From the NCBI RefSeq assembly GCF_018294505.1, contig NC_057801.1, forward strand, positions 847,481,002 through 847,545,001: 64,000 nucleotides of DNA. Reading direction: 5' to 3'. Below the pieces are notes generated by a model that had not been told where the DNA came from, ran no database searches, and saw only the letters and a program-made list of their open reading frames with translations. This DNA is from Triticum aestivum (lineage: Eukaryota; Streptophyta; Magnoliopsida; Poales; Poaceae). The first letter of the stretch is position 1. Every line of letters begins with the position of its first letter. Below, one piece after another: positions 33,901-45,036 of the stretch. The translations under genes were made by a program, and so were the position numbers.

Positions 33901-36067
33901 CGAGCGAGAGACAGAAGGGCACAGATTCCCTCTTCAAAAACCAGTGTACTACGTATCCACTGTTCTAACTCCATGCAAGTCCCGGTACCCACATTATCAA
34001 AAGATAGCATATGCGGTGTTCATGGCATCCCGGAAGCTGCGACACTACTTTCAAGAGTGTTCCGTAACGGTGGCCTCCGAAGTACCTCTCAATGATATTA
34101 TAAACAATCACGACGCAACGGGCAGGATTGCAAAATGGGCTATTGAGCTCTTACCATTTGACATAACCTATAAACCACGGCGAGCTATAAAGTCGCAGGT
34201 TCTGGCCGACTTCATCGCCGAATGGACCGAAGTCGAACTCCCTAAAGAGTACGGCGCATACTCCAATTGGATCATGCATTTCGACGGATCCAAAATTTTG
34301 GCTAGCTTGGGGGCTGGCGTCGTCCTGACGTCCCCAACTGGAGACACAATCCAATACGTACTTCAAATAATGTACATGGACTCCAATAACACAGCCGAAT
34401 ACGAGGCCCTTCTACATGGCCTCCGGATGGCAACCTCCATGGGCATTCAACGCCTAGAGGTGCGCGGGGATTCAAACCTTGCAATATCCCAAGTAAATGG
34501 AGACTTTGATGCCAAACATCCAAAAATGGCAGCTTACCGCAACGCCGTCCTAAAAATGTCAGCTCGGTTCGAAGGACTCGAATTCCACCATGTAGCCCGG
34601 GATAATAACCAGGCAGCAGACGTGTTAGCACGCATCGGCGCGACACGAGACGCCGTCCCTCCAAACATCTTCCTAGAACGGCTCTTCAAGCCATCCGTGT
34701 TATGGGAAGAGGAGTCCAGAAATAACAATCCGGATCCAGCTGCATCACCGAACTCAGACCATTCTGACACAATCGGCGGATCAGCCAACGAAATAACACC
34801 TTCAGCTCACGAAATAATGGCAGTAATTGCCCCGTGGACAAAACCATTCCTAGCCTATTTAATTCGGCAGGAACTTCCCGAAGACCAAAATCAGGCCCGC
34901 TGCATAGTTCGGCGATCTAAAGCCTACAAGGTCCATGAGGGAGAACTTTATAAGAAAAGCACAACCGGAGTCCTTCAAAGGTGTATCTCCGAAGAGGAGG
35001 GGCGGAATCTCCTGGCTGAAATTCACGCCGAACTCGGCGGGCACCACGCTGCAGCCCGGGCACTCGTAGGCAAGGCCTTCCGTACAGGATTTTATTGGTC
35101 GACAGCCCGGGCAGATGCTCATGACTTAGTCCAACGATGCGTCGGTTGCCAGCTCTTTGCTAATCAGAGCCACATGCCACCCAGCGCCCTCAAAACTGTA
35201 CCCATTACCTGACCGTTCGCGGTCTGGGGGCTTGACATGGTTGGACCCCTTAAAGGGGGAACCCACAAGCACAAATACTTATTGGTCATGGTGGACAAAT
35301 TCACGAAATGGATTGAGGCCAAGCCGGTTAAAACGGCAGAGTCCGGACCGGTGATAGACTTTCTATCCGGGGTAGTACACCATTTCGGCGTCCCCCACAG
35401 CATCATCACTGATAACGGCACGAACTTCACTGCCGACGAGGTTAAACTCTGGTGCAAAAACATGGGCATCAAGCTCGATTACGCTTCAGTCTATCACCCC
35501 CAAACTAACGGTCAAGTCGAGCGAGCAAATGGTCTAATCATGAGCGGCATCAAACCCAGACAAGTGCGGTCCCTCAAGGAATCTAACACGCACTGGGTAG
35601 AGGAGCTCGACTCCGTACTCTGGGGGCTACGGACCACGCCAAACCGAACTACTGGATTCACACCATTTTTCATGGTGTATGGCGCAGAGGCAGTTCTGCC
35701 TTGCGATATAATTCATGACTCACCTCGTGTGCGCATGTACGAAGAAAGAGAAGCCGAGTTGGATCGGCAGGACAGTTTGGACGCCTTAGAGGAGGAGCGG
35801 GATGTGGCAAAGGCTCGTTCCGCATTCTATCAGCAGCAGGCTCGAAGATATCAAAGCAGAGAAGTACGGGCCAAAACTTACAATGTCGGCGAACTCGTTC
35901 TACGCCTCCCGGACAAGAAAAAGGACAAACTTAAGCCCAAGTGGGAAGGTCCCTTCATCATCGACCAAGTCCTGACCGGTGGAGCATACCGTCTACGTAA
36001 AGCATCTGACAACCGACTCGAGCCAAACCCATGGAACGCAGCCCATCTCCGAAGATTCTACGCCTAA
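30966..36067 (+). pseudogene. Gypsy gag-pol polyprotein (disrupted)
   Basis: Starts at about ATG 30966; the frame is also open upstream into the LTR. gag includes DETVHHYWARFLLVMKRIKD and a region ending near KYCAVESA, and it seems shorter than usual for the lineage. A retropepsin-like motif VLMDGGSG lies at about 32257. RT has LCIDFKDLNKACPKDPFPLP and the catalytic YVDD at about 33424-33435. RNase H follows (MHFDGSK at 34276, YEALLHGL, RGDSNLA, HHVARDNNQAADVLAR). Integrase has an HHCC zinc finger (about 35030-35155) and the D-D-E core in GLDMVGP, ITDNGTNF and NGQVERANG. Lesions: TGA at 33504-33506 (CGA-like context), a frameshift near 33850, and TGA at 35210-35212 (probably former TGG). All catalytic residues except those at the lesions are present. 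Confidence 0.92.
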
Positions 36068-36872
36068 ACGCCGGACTCAGAGTTCGTCTCACTCCCCCGT
36101 CCACCTTTTTATATTTTTACTGTCTCTTGTCCCCCTCCTTCTTCCCACTTTTTTTCAATACCTTTTATAGGCTGGTTTGCGCTTTGTTCGCACACACTTG
36201 ATGTGCTCCTAGCACTCATTATACTTGGAGGCTTCTTTACCAGAAGCTTATTAATATGGGCTTCACGCCCAATACATGTGTCATACTTCCGCATGTACCT
36301 TTTATTCACCATTATATGCATCGATATGACTTAAGTTTTGGCCAAGCTGGGTTGCCTGGCTCCTGTGCTTACCCCTACGTTCCCGATTGTTCGGCTAGGA
36401 GGTAAAGGGAGCACCTCTGCGATTGTTGCTGCTGGGTCAGCCGGATGTGTACCTCAGACTGGGTGAAGCCGAAAGCTAGCGTTCTTAAGAGAATATTCGG
36501 TCGGTGACTTGAAAGATGATTTATTACTTACTTATTTATAAGCCCCAGATGCTTTTTCTGCTATTTTCGCAGTCCGGCATTGCACCTTAGGGCATGCCTC
36601 CCAGGGAAAGGAACCCTAACGGAACTATTCTCCCTGGAAGATGTTTCTTACTAACCATGTAATATAACATAACTAGTTGGGCACTTGTCTGATAAAGCAA
36701 TTATGACCCCGACGCCTTGTCTCCATGCATGCCCCGGTTCTTTTATAACCGTAGGGGTATTCGGACACACTCCGGACTGTTGGATCCCGAGGTTGAAGCG
36801 AAACGGTCTTCAAAGACAAACGATCTACAATCCGGCTAGAAGGCATCTTACATGTCATTTCAAATTACATCG
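36068..36872. other. Gypsy non-coding region between gag-pol and antisense gene
   Basis: About 800 bp after the pol stop with no gene on either strand. It separates the two convergent genes and probably holds their terminators. Confidence 0.5.
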
Positions 36873-39629
36873 TCAAACCGACTGATTGTACTCCTCCTCA
36901 ATCCCATCTAACAGGCTGTCTAATTTACAGTCCTGTTCGGAATATTTCGCGGCCAGTTCTACTTGGCCATACATCAAGCTCACAGGGATCTCCTTCCCAT
37001 CAGGCCCCGCAGGTCCGACCTCGGCCATGTGGTTTGGGTCAGCCTTCGGGTAGCGTGTCTTCACCATGGCCCAGGCCTCCCTGGCGACCTGACGGCAGGC
37101 CGATATCTTCCACAAACGGAGGCGTCGCCGTGCTCCCCGGAGCTTCTCAGCAAGCTCACCAAGGCCCTCGGGTAGGGAGACGGATGGCCATAAAGCCTGA
37201 ACGACGCCACTCATCGCCTGCCGAACACGTTCGAACAATTGCACCAGCTCGGGAAGTTGGTCACCTGTTGACCCAGGCATTTCCTCCGCAGGGCAATCTG
37301 TGAGCACACCTAAAGACATATTTCTGTCAAACGACTTCCTCGCTGAATTCTTCTTTTCAAAGGAATTTGCTCAAGCACTTACTATAAATGCCGCGACGAA
37401 GTCGCTGATTCTCCTTCAAGGAGCCAGACAGCTGGGCCCGAACACCTTTCAGCTCTTCTCCTAGCTGGGTGTGGGCATCTTGGAGCTTGTTTCTCTCCTC
37501 CTGCACCTTCATAAGCACCCTCTCGCCAGCCTTTAGTTGACGCAGTAGCTGTTGCTTGTCCGGATCTAGTCCGGCGCCCTCTGCAATATTATTGTCAGAT
37601 TCACGCCGCACTTTGTTAAGTAATTATCTTTTCAAAGTACGTCTTACCAGCAGGGGTCTCTGTGGCTCCCCCTGTGGCGGCCAGTGCGGCCTCAAGTTGG
37701 GCCTTGCACTCTTGGAGCTCCTGGGACAGATCGGTATTCTTCTCCGTAAGATCCTGCATAAAAATTGATCCTTAAATCAGTTATTTTAACCGTTTTAAGT
37801 CTCGGGGGCTACTGGCATATATAACTATTAAAATTACTTACACGTATGTCTTTCACATACTGCTCGGTGGCTCTGGTTAACCCATCTTGAGCGGCACGGA
37901 GGTTCGCGTTTCCCGCATCAAAGGCATTTAATGCCTCCGGGGAGAAACACGCGTCACGAAGAACTGTCCGGCGACGCCTGTGATTCATGGCGCTCTCCAC
38001 CTCAGACAGGGTGGCGGACAGCCTGTCGGCATCCTCCGTCGGAGGAGCGTCCGACTCATGCCTTGTATTTGCCTCCCCTTCCGGGCCATGCGTTGGAGCA
38101 TGGCTGGTGGAGGCTTGATTGGCAACCTCTCCGGACACTGTCCGGCGAGCGCTCTTTCTGGAAAAGTTATGAGCATTAATATACCTCCTGGGAATCCTTC
38201 CCTTAAAAAATAGCGGTGCTCCGTACCATTGCGGCGACATTTCAGTTCGCGTCGCACTCCTCTTCTGCCTGCTGGGCCGGACTGACCCTTGTTGGCCGAT
38301 CGCCGCGGGCTCGACTTCCTGCCGTAAAGGCGCTTCCTGTCAAACACCATTGGTGCACGGTGGTCAGAACTAAGCATCAAAGAAGTAACAGCGCCAGGAC
38401 TTCAGTCGTACTCACCGGGGAAGCCGGACACAAACCGGGGTAGTCAGCCATAATGGCGACTAAAGCATTATCTATGCTGAGCTGGTGGTACACCCCGTCG
38501 ATCAGTTCCACCGCTAAGTCCGGATCCCCTTCGGAGGCCGGATCAAGGGACCTTTCTGGGTCTTCGGGTTGCGGGGCTGGGCTTTTTATGCCCTCCACAT
38601 CCCGACGCAGTTCCTGTGTCAAAATCATACAATAAGACAGTTGCCTTTAAAGGCACGGTTCAGATATGCATGCGACCGCTTACCCAGCTCCGAGGGTTGT
38701 TCATGGAAAATCCGTTCAGAGGATTTGTGTGGAGGAAGTCCTCCTTCTCCCCCTTGTACAAGCCGGACAGGATCTTCACCAGATCGTCGGCCGAGCCAGG
38801 TCCCTTACGGCCGTGACGGGTGGCATCGTCGTCTCCGTTGAAGTCCCACATGGGGTGGCCCCTATATTGGAGCGGCTGCACCCCACGCATAATGTATGTG
38901 GCCATGACTCCGACTATGGTTAATCCGGAATGGGCCAGCAGCCGTATCCGGCTCATTAAGTAATGGACGCTACTATCATCTTCTCGTCGAGGGCTCCGTG
39001 GGCGCCAACTTAGGCGTTTCTTCAGGGGAGCGTTGCTGAACTCCGGAAGGCCGATCCGGACTGGATCCGGCAGCGGAGCGTCCTCCATATAAAACCACTC
39101 CGAAGGCCAATCTTCGGACGTCTTCTTCGGGGTCCCGGACAGGTATCCGGTCCCGGCGATGCGCCATATTTCGGCTCCCGCCCACTTGATATATCGACCC
39201 CTCGTGAGAGCGGGGTACGAGGCAAAACAGCCTCTCCCACAGTGCAAAATGGGGCTCAATGCCCAAGAACAGCTCACATAGAGCTACGAAGCCCGCGATG
39301 TGCAAAATGGAGGCAGGTGTAAGGTGATGAAGCTGGAGTCCGTAGAACTCCAGGAGCCCCCGGAGAAACGGATGTATAGGAAATCCGAGTCCCCTTATTA
39401 TGTAGGAGACGAAGCACACCCGCTCTCCTTTGGAGGGATTGGGGGCGCTCTCCGCCTGCTTCCCACCTTTGTAGGTGGCCAGTCCGGCTCGAACCGGAAC
39501 CATGAAGGCCGGGGGAAGATATCCCTCTGCTTGGAGCGACACTAACTTGCTGTGCGGGACTGAGCATCTCCTCCAATCTCCTGGCTTAGGGCTGGGAGTG
39601 CGAGAAGAGGAGCCGCGTCGACTGTCCAT
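36873..39629 (-). pseudogene. Antisense spliced gene of Gypsy element (Transposase_28-type)
   Basis: Read on the minus strand from ATG 39627-39629 (MDSRRGSSSRTPSPKPG). The first exon (39629 to about 38684) holds the 'putative gypsy-type transposon' domain (Transposase_28): LPPAFMVPVRAGLATYKGG, FPIHPFLRGLLEFYGLQLHH and HIAGFVALCELFLGI. Next is EIWRIAGTGYLSGTP in a frame shifted by one base near 39178, then WFYMEDAPLPDP. Canonical sites mark introns: donor GGTAAGCGG after exon 1, acceptor TTTGACACAG into an exon at about 38613-38416, and another acceptor near 38337. Later exons (about 37860-37740 and 37600-37380) are coiled-coil. The last (37319-36873) ends NQSV. It runs opposite to gag-pol and ends before the pol stop. 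The function is not known; it may regulate or assist the element. One frameshift leaves this copy broken. Confidence 0.7.
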
Positions 39630-39956
39630 GTTGGAATGGGTTTGGTGTCAGATGCGCCTCGATGAGTGCTTGCGGAAGGATGATGATATGATTTGTATCT
39701 GGATCCTCGCCTCTCTTATGGGCAGCTTATTTGCGCAGCTAGGGGGTAAATCATAAAAATACCCTAGCTTTTCGCATTTGTGCGACGCGTGGAAGAAGAC
39801 CATTATTGGACGCGGAAGCCAAGGAGCGCAGCATTTATGAAGCAACCAGACACTATCCGCCAAACACATGGAGCGTGAAGAGGAACCCGCCTTGCAAACG
39901 CCGAAGACAACATACACGCTGGATTCGTCGTTATTGAAGCCTGGTTCGGGGGCTAC

Positions 39957-40428
39957 TGAGGGAGTCCCGGACTAGGGGGTGTCCGGATAGCCGAACTATC
40001 ATCATCGGCCGGACTCCAATACTATGAAGATACAAGATTGAAGACTTCGTCCCGTGTCCGGATGGGACTTTCCTTGGCGTGGAAGGCAAGCTTGGCGATA
40101 CGGATATGTAGATCTCCTACCTTTGTAACCAACTCTGTGTAACCCTAGCCCTCTCCGGTGTCTATATAAACCGGATGGCCTTAGTCCATAGGACGAACAA
40201 CAATCATACCATAGGCTAGCTTCTAGGGTTTAGCCTCCTTGATCTCGTGGTAGATCTACTCTAGTAACCCACATCATCAATATTAATCAAGATGGACCTA
40301 GGGTTTTACCTCCATCAAAAGGGCCCGAACCTGGGTAAAAACATCGTGTCCCTCGTCTCCTGTTACCATCCGCCTAGACGCACAGTTCGGGACCCCCTAC
40401 CCGAGATCCGCCGGTTTTGACACTGACA
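39957..40428 (+). repeat. 3' LTR of Gypsy element 1
   Basis: Direct repeat of 30447-30918. By-eye comparison shows about 20 substitutions over 472 bp, so the insertion is not recent (a few percent divergence). Confidence 0.93.
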
Positions 40429-41116
40429 GCGGGAATCCAGCTGCCCCCGCCGCAACGGCCCGTGCTCCGGGCACCAACGCCGCAGTGCGATCCCGGCCGG
40501 CGGCGGAGAATGACGGCGAGACCGCGGGCGTTAAGCGGAGGAAGGTTCCGGCTAAAAGGAAGCCACCTTCTTCAACCTCTTACTCCACCCCCCGCAAGGA
40601 GGTGCTCCGGCAATGCCGTTCAACGGTGCCTCTCCGCCCGCGAGCGAGGTGTTCGACGAAATGGCCGCAAGGCATGCCTCTTCGATCTTGGCGATTCCCT
40701 TTCATTTTTCGCAGATGAACTTCAATATGGGCTCCATGACGCGGAGTGAAGATCGACCCCCAAGATGATGCCGGACATGGGCGCAAACCTTTTGCATGCC
40801 CTTTTTTGCGTAATGAACTTCGCTTTTATTTGCGCGCAAACTGTTTATGTCGTTTGAGGTCGAACTTGTTTGTCAAACCCTATGTCAAATGCGAGATTTG
40901 CAGTTTTTCTGTTTGTGGCTCGTCGCGGTGGTGCCCGAGCAGAACCCGCAGAAGCCGACCCGTAAAAAAGCATATTTCACGAATATACTTTTTTACGGAT
41001 CCGTTTGGGGGGTCTGCATCTGTGCCAGCCCGCGCCGGCCCGCAAAAGTGGTTTTGCGCGAACTGCAAACGTGTTTTACGGGCCGGCGGGATGCGGGGTC
41101 TGCTAGAGTTGCTCTA

Positions 41117-42179
41117 AGGCCGCACCCTCCATCTCTATGTGTGCTATTTCTCTCTCCATGTTGTAAGGTTGCTTCAACCTCTATTCCTACGGCTGCCCTA
41201 TTTGTGGATGGCAAAGTGATGTCAAATCACTAATACATTATGCATGCATATCTCGGAGTACGTTAGATTCTAGATTGAAGAAAATTGTCGCAACTGGGAT
41301 GCATAACCCAGCTGAAGGAACCTGCACGTCTTCACCAACATTTACTTCTCCGCGATGTTCTTGTTGGTAAAGATTGATCAACCCCCTGCATCTTCATAGT
41401 GTTTCTGGGTGTGTTCTTTAGTACGGTTTTTTTTTATATTACGTTCCCCTTCAACATTTCTTTATGAATTTTTGTGGCACAAAGAGCAATTTTCTGTTAT
41501 ACATTTGCTTCCATATGATTGAATTGCTTCTTTCGGGGTGCACACGCTACGATATGCAATTTTTAAGGCAAGTGTTTGCTAATACTTCAAAGAAATGTAC
41601 TAACAATACAAGGGTTAAAGTTTGTAGTGACACAGAAGCAATTATATACCTGGGCTTTGCCTTTGCACAAGAAATTCAGAGCCAACCATCAAACTACTGT
41701 TTTATAGAGAAAAGTAAGTAACACAACATTGAAAACAAATAGAAAATTGTTTTCCAAAAATACCAATGAAGGGCATCCAAATTCCAAAAGATGGTTCTTA
41801 GTCGGTATTTTCATTGTATGAAAGCAAGTATATACTAGAAACATGGTTTTCAGACATATAAGTTTCGACTTATCGGCCTGAGCTAGAAAAGCATATTCGA
41901 ACCACGAAAACTTGCTTTTGAGAAGTACTTTTTGGACTATACCCTGGCATGATCTAGTTGTGAAGATCTCATCATGAGGAAGACTACACTGAAAACATTT
42001 CACTTCTGCTTCGTATGCGCTGATACATTACATTTCCACCATTGCCATGGGCTAGCCCATTTACTCACGTTTTACTTTAAAAGTTAAAATTTAAAAAATC
42101 AGCACCCAACATGATTCGAACTCAAGACCACCACACAAAATACTAACAGTCATAACCAACAAGACACCTGAGTTGTGCT
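41117..42179. other. No recognised gene
   Basis: Sequence beyond the Harbinger-like element. AT-rich, with short frames only. A tRNA-like B box (gattcgaactc, reverse sense) occurs at about 42113-42125 without a matching A box. Confidence 0.4.
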
Positions 42180-42296
42180 TGTAGTCATCGCTAGGTGGTC
42201 CATAGACCTGGTTGTAATTTTTATTACCTCTTGTGTTCTCTGTACTGCCATGATTGATGAATAGATTGGAAATTTCTCTCGCGAAAAAAAAGACAA
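42180..42296 (+). mobile_element. LINE 3' end fragment (tentative)
   Basis: Has the look of a plant LINE 3' UTR (gtgttctctgtactgccatg, then gattgatgaatagattgg) followed by an A-run. The 5' side is lost and I find no target duplication. The call rests on resemblance of the 3' end only. Confidence 0.4.
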
Positions 42297-42506
42297 GAAG
42301 CGTTGCAAATTGCAACACACAATTCACGGCACATTTGTTTTTTAACACACTACAAACGCAGGCACTCATATACACGTGCATACACTCACCTCTATGAACG
42401 CACACATGCACACCTATGAGCACCTTCGCAAGACTGAGCCGGCATATCATCGTGAAATTTACGAAGTCACCGTAGGCACCTCGTTGTCGACGGGAACGTC
42501 TCCTCC

Positions 42507-44083
42507 CAGGGCCGTTGAAGGGCCTGTGCGAGCTGTGCGTTCGCATAGGGCCCCCAAAATCCAGGGTCCCCTGATTAGGGTCAACATATGTGTATGCATA
42601 GTCTTGAAAAAAAGTTCAATTTTGGGCAGTACTGCCTCTTGTGTCACCTGAAGGCTGAAAACACTCGATTTTGACCATCCTAGGCCTGGTCCGCTCAAGG
42701 CCTCGAGCTATACGCGCTGCCCATCTTCGCGTGGATCGATCCTAGCGATCATAGATGAAAGGACAGCCCCAGCACAGTACGTGTACGTTGACTTCTGCCA
42801 TTCCCTATTCCCTAATCTCTCTTCGCTTTCCATCTCATTTCTCTGCATGCGGTGCGATCGATCTTTTTGGTACTACTGAATCGGCGGCCCGGCAGAGATC
42901 GCTTTGCAGCCAGGCGACGGGCGGAAGCGGAACTGCACAGGACTTGCAAGCGCCGAACGCCGCCGCGCCGGCAAGATATTGCCGCGGTGCCGGCGAACCG
43001 AAGGCCAACGGCCAACCGCAACCTGTCCCCTACGCTCCTCCTCTTTTCTCTAACTTTAATACAAACTGCAAAGTTGTATTAAGATTTTACTAATATGTTT
43101 TGGAACTATTTTTTGTCTAGTTGTTGAAGTTCAGATGCATTGATACACTACTGTGGCCATCATCAATAGTTGCTGCCCAGTCGTCAAAGTCCAAAATCAA
43201 GGTTCTGTCTGATTCTAACTATCTATACAAGGGACAAGACTAAAATTTATGTGAGTTCATCAGTTCAAATGCATTGATATTATTTTTGCTTGGTTCATAA
43301 ACAGAAAGAATCGTGCATTCTAGTTCTATAAGAAAGTATGATTCTGGTGCCTTAAAGCGTAAGAGGTAATAGAAACTAGAAGTTGCTCAATCTCAAAGGG
43401 GTGCTCTTGATAAATTTGTTGTGAAAGAACCCCAATCTAATTCTGAAAATCGAACTGTTGACGCTAATATTGATGATGGTCATGATGATGATGTAGTAGA
43501 GGTGCATGATGTCGCTGCAGAAATTTATGAAGGTGATCACGGTCATGGTGAAAATGCAAAAGAGGTAGAGGTTGAGGCTACCGCTACAGAAATTGGCGAA
43601 GGTAATGATGGCAATATTGCTGATGAAGATCATGACCCTAAACGCATGACATGAATAATTACGTTTGGCCTGGTATATTTGATCCTAGAAATTGGGATAG
43701 ACTTGATCCAAAAAAGATTGATATTTTGCTGCAAAAGTGTCCTAAAAGAGAAGATATGGAGCATGGTCCTTATGACAAGTTCTCTAGAAGGTTTTTGTCA
43801 TTATCATTTAATAGAATTCTCTCAAATGATGTGATGGTGAACATTAATTATGAAGACTTCATTTCAAGGAACACAAGACCGATAAAACTTTTCAATAGAG
43901 CATGAGGTTAGTATATTGGTTTTAGTATATTTTGCATTGATACTTGAGAATTTTCTAAACATTGCATGTAATAACATAAATTAAAATTATATACTTAAGT
44001 GATTATGCTTGAATTATTATATGTTTTTTGGGGCCCCATTTTACTATTCACACCGGGGCCCCAAATTCCTGGAGACGGCCCTG
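42507..44083 (+). mobile_element. hAT transposon, internally deleted
   Basis: Termini are CAGGGCCGT at left and its inverse ACGGCCCTG at right. They are flanked by an exact 8-bp duplication TCTCCTCC (42499-42506 and 44084-44091), the hAT signature. The interior keeps a coding remnant of the N-terminal part of a hAT transposase (43326-43905) but lacks the catalytic region, so the element is a non-autonomous derivative. It lies inside the tRNA-derived SINE. Confidence 0.9.
43326..43905 (+). pseudogene. hAT transposase N-terminal remnant
   Basis: Frame 1 reads KYDSGALKRKR, two stops at 43365-43370, then AQSQRGALDKFVVKEPQ and an acidic Asp/Glu-rich stretch. After a frameshift near 43653 it reads PGIFDPRNWDRLDPKKIDIL and GPYDKFSRRFLSL. 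These are typical of the region before the zf-TTF domain in plant hAT transposases (MYM/TTF type). It stops at 43903-43905 before the DDE core and the dimerisation region. Confidence 0.7.
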
Positions 44084-44212
44084 TCTCCTCCCATTGAATG
44101 TGCATCGCCAGGACTTGAACCCTGGTGGGCTGGGGATACCACAGTCTCTCTAACCATCCAACCACAGATTGATTCCCACCACACATTTGTTTTGGAATAA
44201 GAAAGACACAAG

Positions 44213-44296
44213 AAAGACACAAGACCACCATGTATTGAGAATCTTTTGACTCTCTGAATATGGAATAAAACTATGTTTTCCCTCGGAAAAAAAAGA
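44213..44296 (+). mobile_element. Short poly(A) retro-insert
   Basis: An insert of about 84 bp ends in an A-run (cggaaaaaaaagaaaa). Near-identical flanks aataagaaagacacaa (44196-44211) and aataagaaagacgcaa (44298-44313) differ at one site, as expected for a target duplication. It is a very short 5'-truncated LINE or SINE insertion. Confidence 0.6.
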
Positions 44297-44349
44297 AAAT
44301 AAGAAAGACGCAAACAAGAGCAACTCACAAAAAGAAAAACAAGCGCATC

Positions 44350-44440
44350 ACAAAGAGGGGTGAGCTGGCCCAGTTGTAGCCGTGTCCGGTCCGTTGTTGA
44401 GTTTGGGTCCGATTCCTCCCCCCGTGTACGTCAAGGGTTT
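44350..44440 (+). other. tRNA-like segment (possible SINE head)
   Basis: The motif gctggcccagttgtag followed by gggtccgattcctcc about 35 bp later resembles A and B boxes. It lies next to the wheat-type motif ggtaagtgcccgtgcgttgc (44463-44482). No clear tail or duplication is visible, so it is weak. Confidence 0.3.
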
Positions 44441-44898
44441 TTTGTTTATATATAGTAACTAGGTAAGTGCCCGTGCGTTGCACATGGGCATACATATTCT
44501 GTTGGCTCAACATTAATTATGGCTAACATATACATGTAGGATCCTCATGCACATCAGATGACATTGTCGTATTTTTTACCGCTAGCATTAGATGACATTG
44601 TCGGCCTTTCTATTGCTAAAATCAGTTTTCTTATTTCTCCTCCTTCTACCTCCTTGACCCACTATCTCTGACATACAAATCTAAGCATACAACCTTTGTC
44701 AATGGTGTAGCCAGCTCGCAGTCCCCCTTTCAACCCCACCGTACAGTTTTTGACAATTCACATTGTTCACATCTTAGTAAGTCTCTCTCCCTCTAGTAAA
44801 AGTGTAAGTGTAACCATAGGAAGAAATTTCCTTGCTCATCCTTGTTAGCAGGCAAATACTTAAAAATCAAGGAGGCTAAAATGGTTTAATAATATATA

Positions 44899-45034
44899 CT
44901 ACCTCCAATTGAAAATAATAGTGGCGGTTTTGAACTAAGGTTCCCTCCGATCCATAATAAGTGTCACGGTTTTGAACTTAATATTAGTTCAACCTTAGTT
45001 CAAAACTGTGACACTTATTTTGGATTGAAGGGAG
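44899..45034. mobile_element. Stowaway/Mariner MITE with duplicated left arm
   Basis: The hairpin-forming core ttccctccgatccataataa ... ttattttggattgaagggag (44941-45034) has Stowaway-type inverted ends, with TA at both outer flanks. A second, more diverged left arm (ctacctccaattgaaaataa) occupies 44899-44940. It looks like an arm duplication or two nested MITEs. Confidence 0.75.
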
Positions 45035-45036
45035 TA

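Larger units (their letters stand above)
30447..40428 (+). mobile_element. Tat-like Gypsy LTR retrotransposon, nearly complete
   Basis: LTRs of 472 bp (30447-30918 and 39957-40428) start TGAGGGAGTC and end GACACYGACA. They are flanked by an exact 5-bp duplication GCGGG (30442-30446, 40429-40433). They differ at about 20 sites by eye. gag-pol runs from about 30966 to 36067 on the plus strand in the Gypsy order (protease, RT, RNase H, integrase) without a chromodomain. A region of nearly 3.9 kb then carries an antisense, intron-containing gene, as in Tat-lineage elements. A purine-rich tract (ggttcgggggctac) precedes the 3' LTR. Stops and one frameshift in pol make this copy non-autonomous. Confidence 0.93.
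30289..40749 (+). pseudogene. Harbinger-associated coding remnant split by Gypsy
   Basis: The 5' part starts at ATG 30289 (MDDPMLSPVTVEVMHAP) and runs to the insertion point at 30446. It resumes after 40434 in the same sense (PAAPAATARAPGTNAA..., then RRKVPAKRKPPSSTSYS). The residues are Ala/Pro-rich, then basic. It resembles the N-terminal region of grass Harbinger-associated DNA-binding proteins, from memory. The frame is broken downstream (about 40600) and ends soon after, so the DNA-binding part is missing. The span includes the 10-kb Gypsy element and is not one transcript. Confidence 0.5.
29965..41114 (+). mobile_element. PIF/Harbinger-like element, split by Gypsy insertion
   Basis: The left terminus GAGCAACTCTAGCAGACCCC (from 29965) and the right terminus ending at 41114 are inverted repeats matching for about 30 bp. 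They are flanked by CAA at 29962-29964 and TAA at 41115-41117, close to the 3-bp TWA duplication of PIF/Harbinger. Without the 10-kb Gypsy insert (30447-40428 plus its 5-bp duplication) the element is about 1.2 kb. It carries a short coding remnant split by the insertion but no transposase, so it is non-autonomous. Confidence 0.75.
42342..44181 (-). mobile_element. tRNA-derived SINE (Au-like), split by hAT insertion
   Basis: On the minus strand the head (about 44177-44092) reads TGTGGTTGGATGGTTAGAGA then GGTTCAAGTCCTGG, the A and B boxes of a tRNA-type Pol III promoter. Body and tail continue at 42498-42342 (cggctcagtcttgc, gtgtgcgttcatagagg, ending in an A-run). The two halves are joined by removing the hAT element at 42507-44083. 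An exact 12-bp duplication CACATTTGTTTT (42330-42341 and 44182-44193) flanks the whole. Sequence style matches the Triticeae Au SINE family from memory. Confidence 0.8.
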
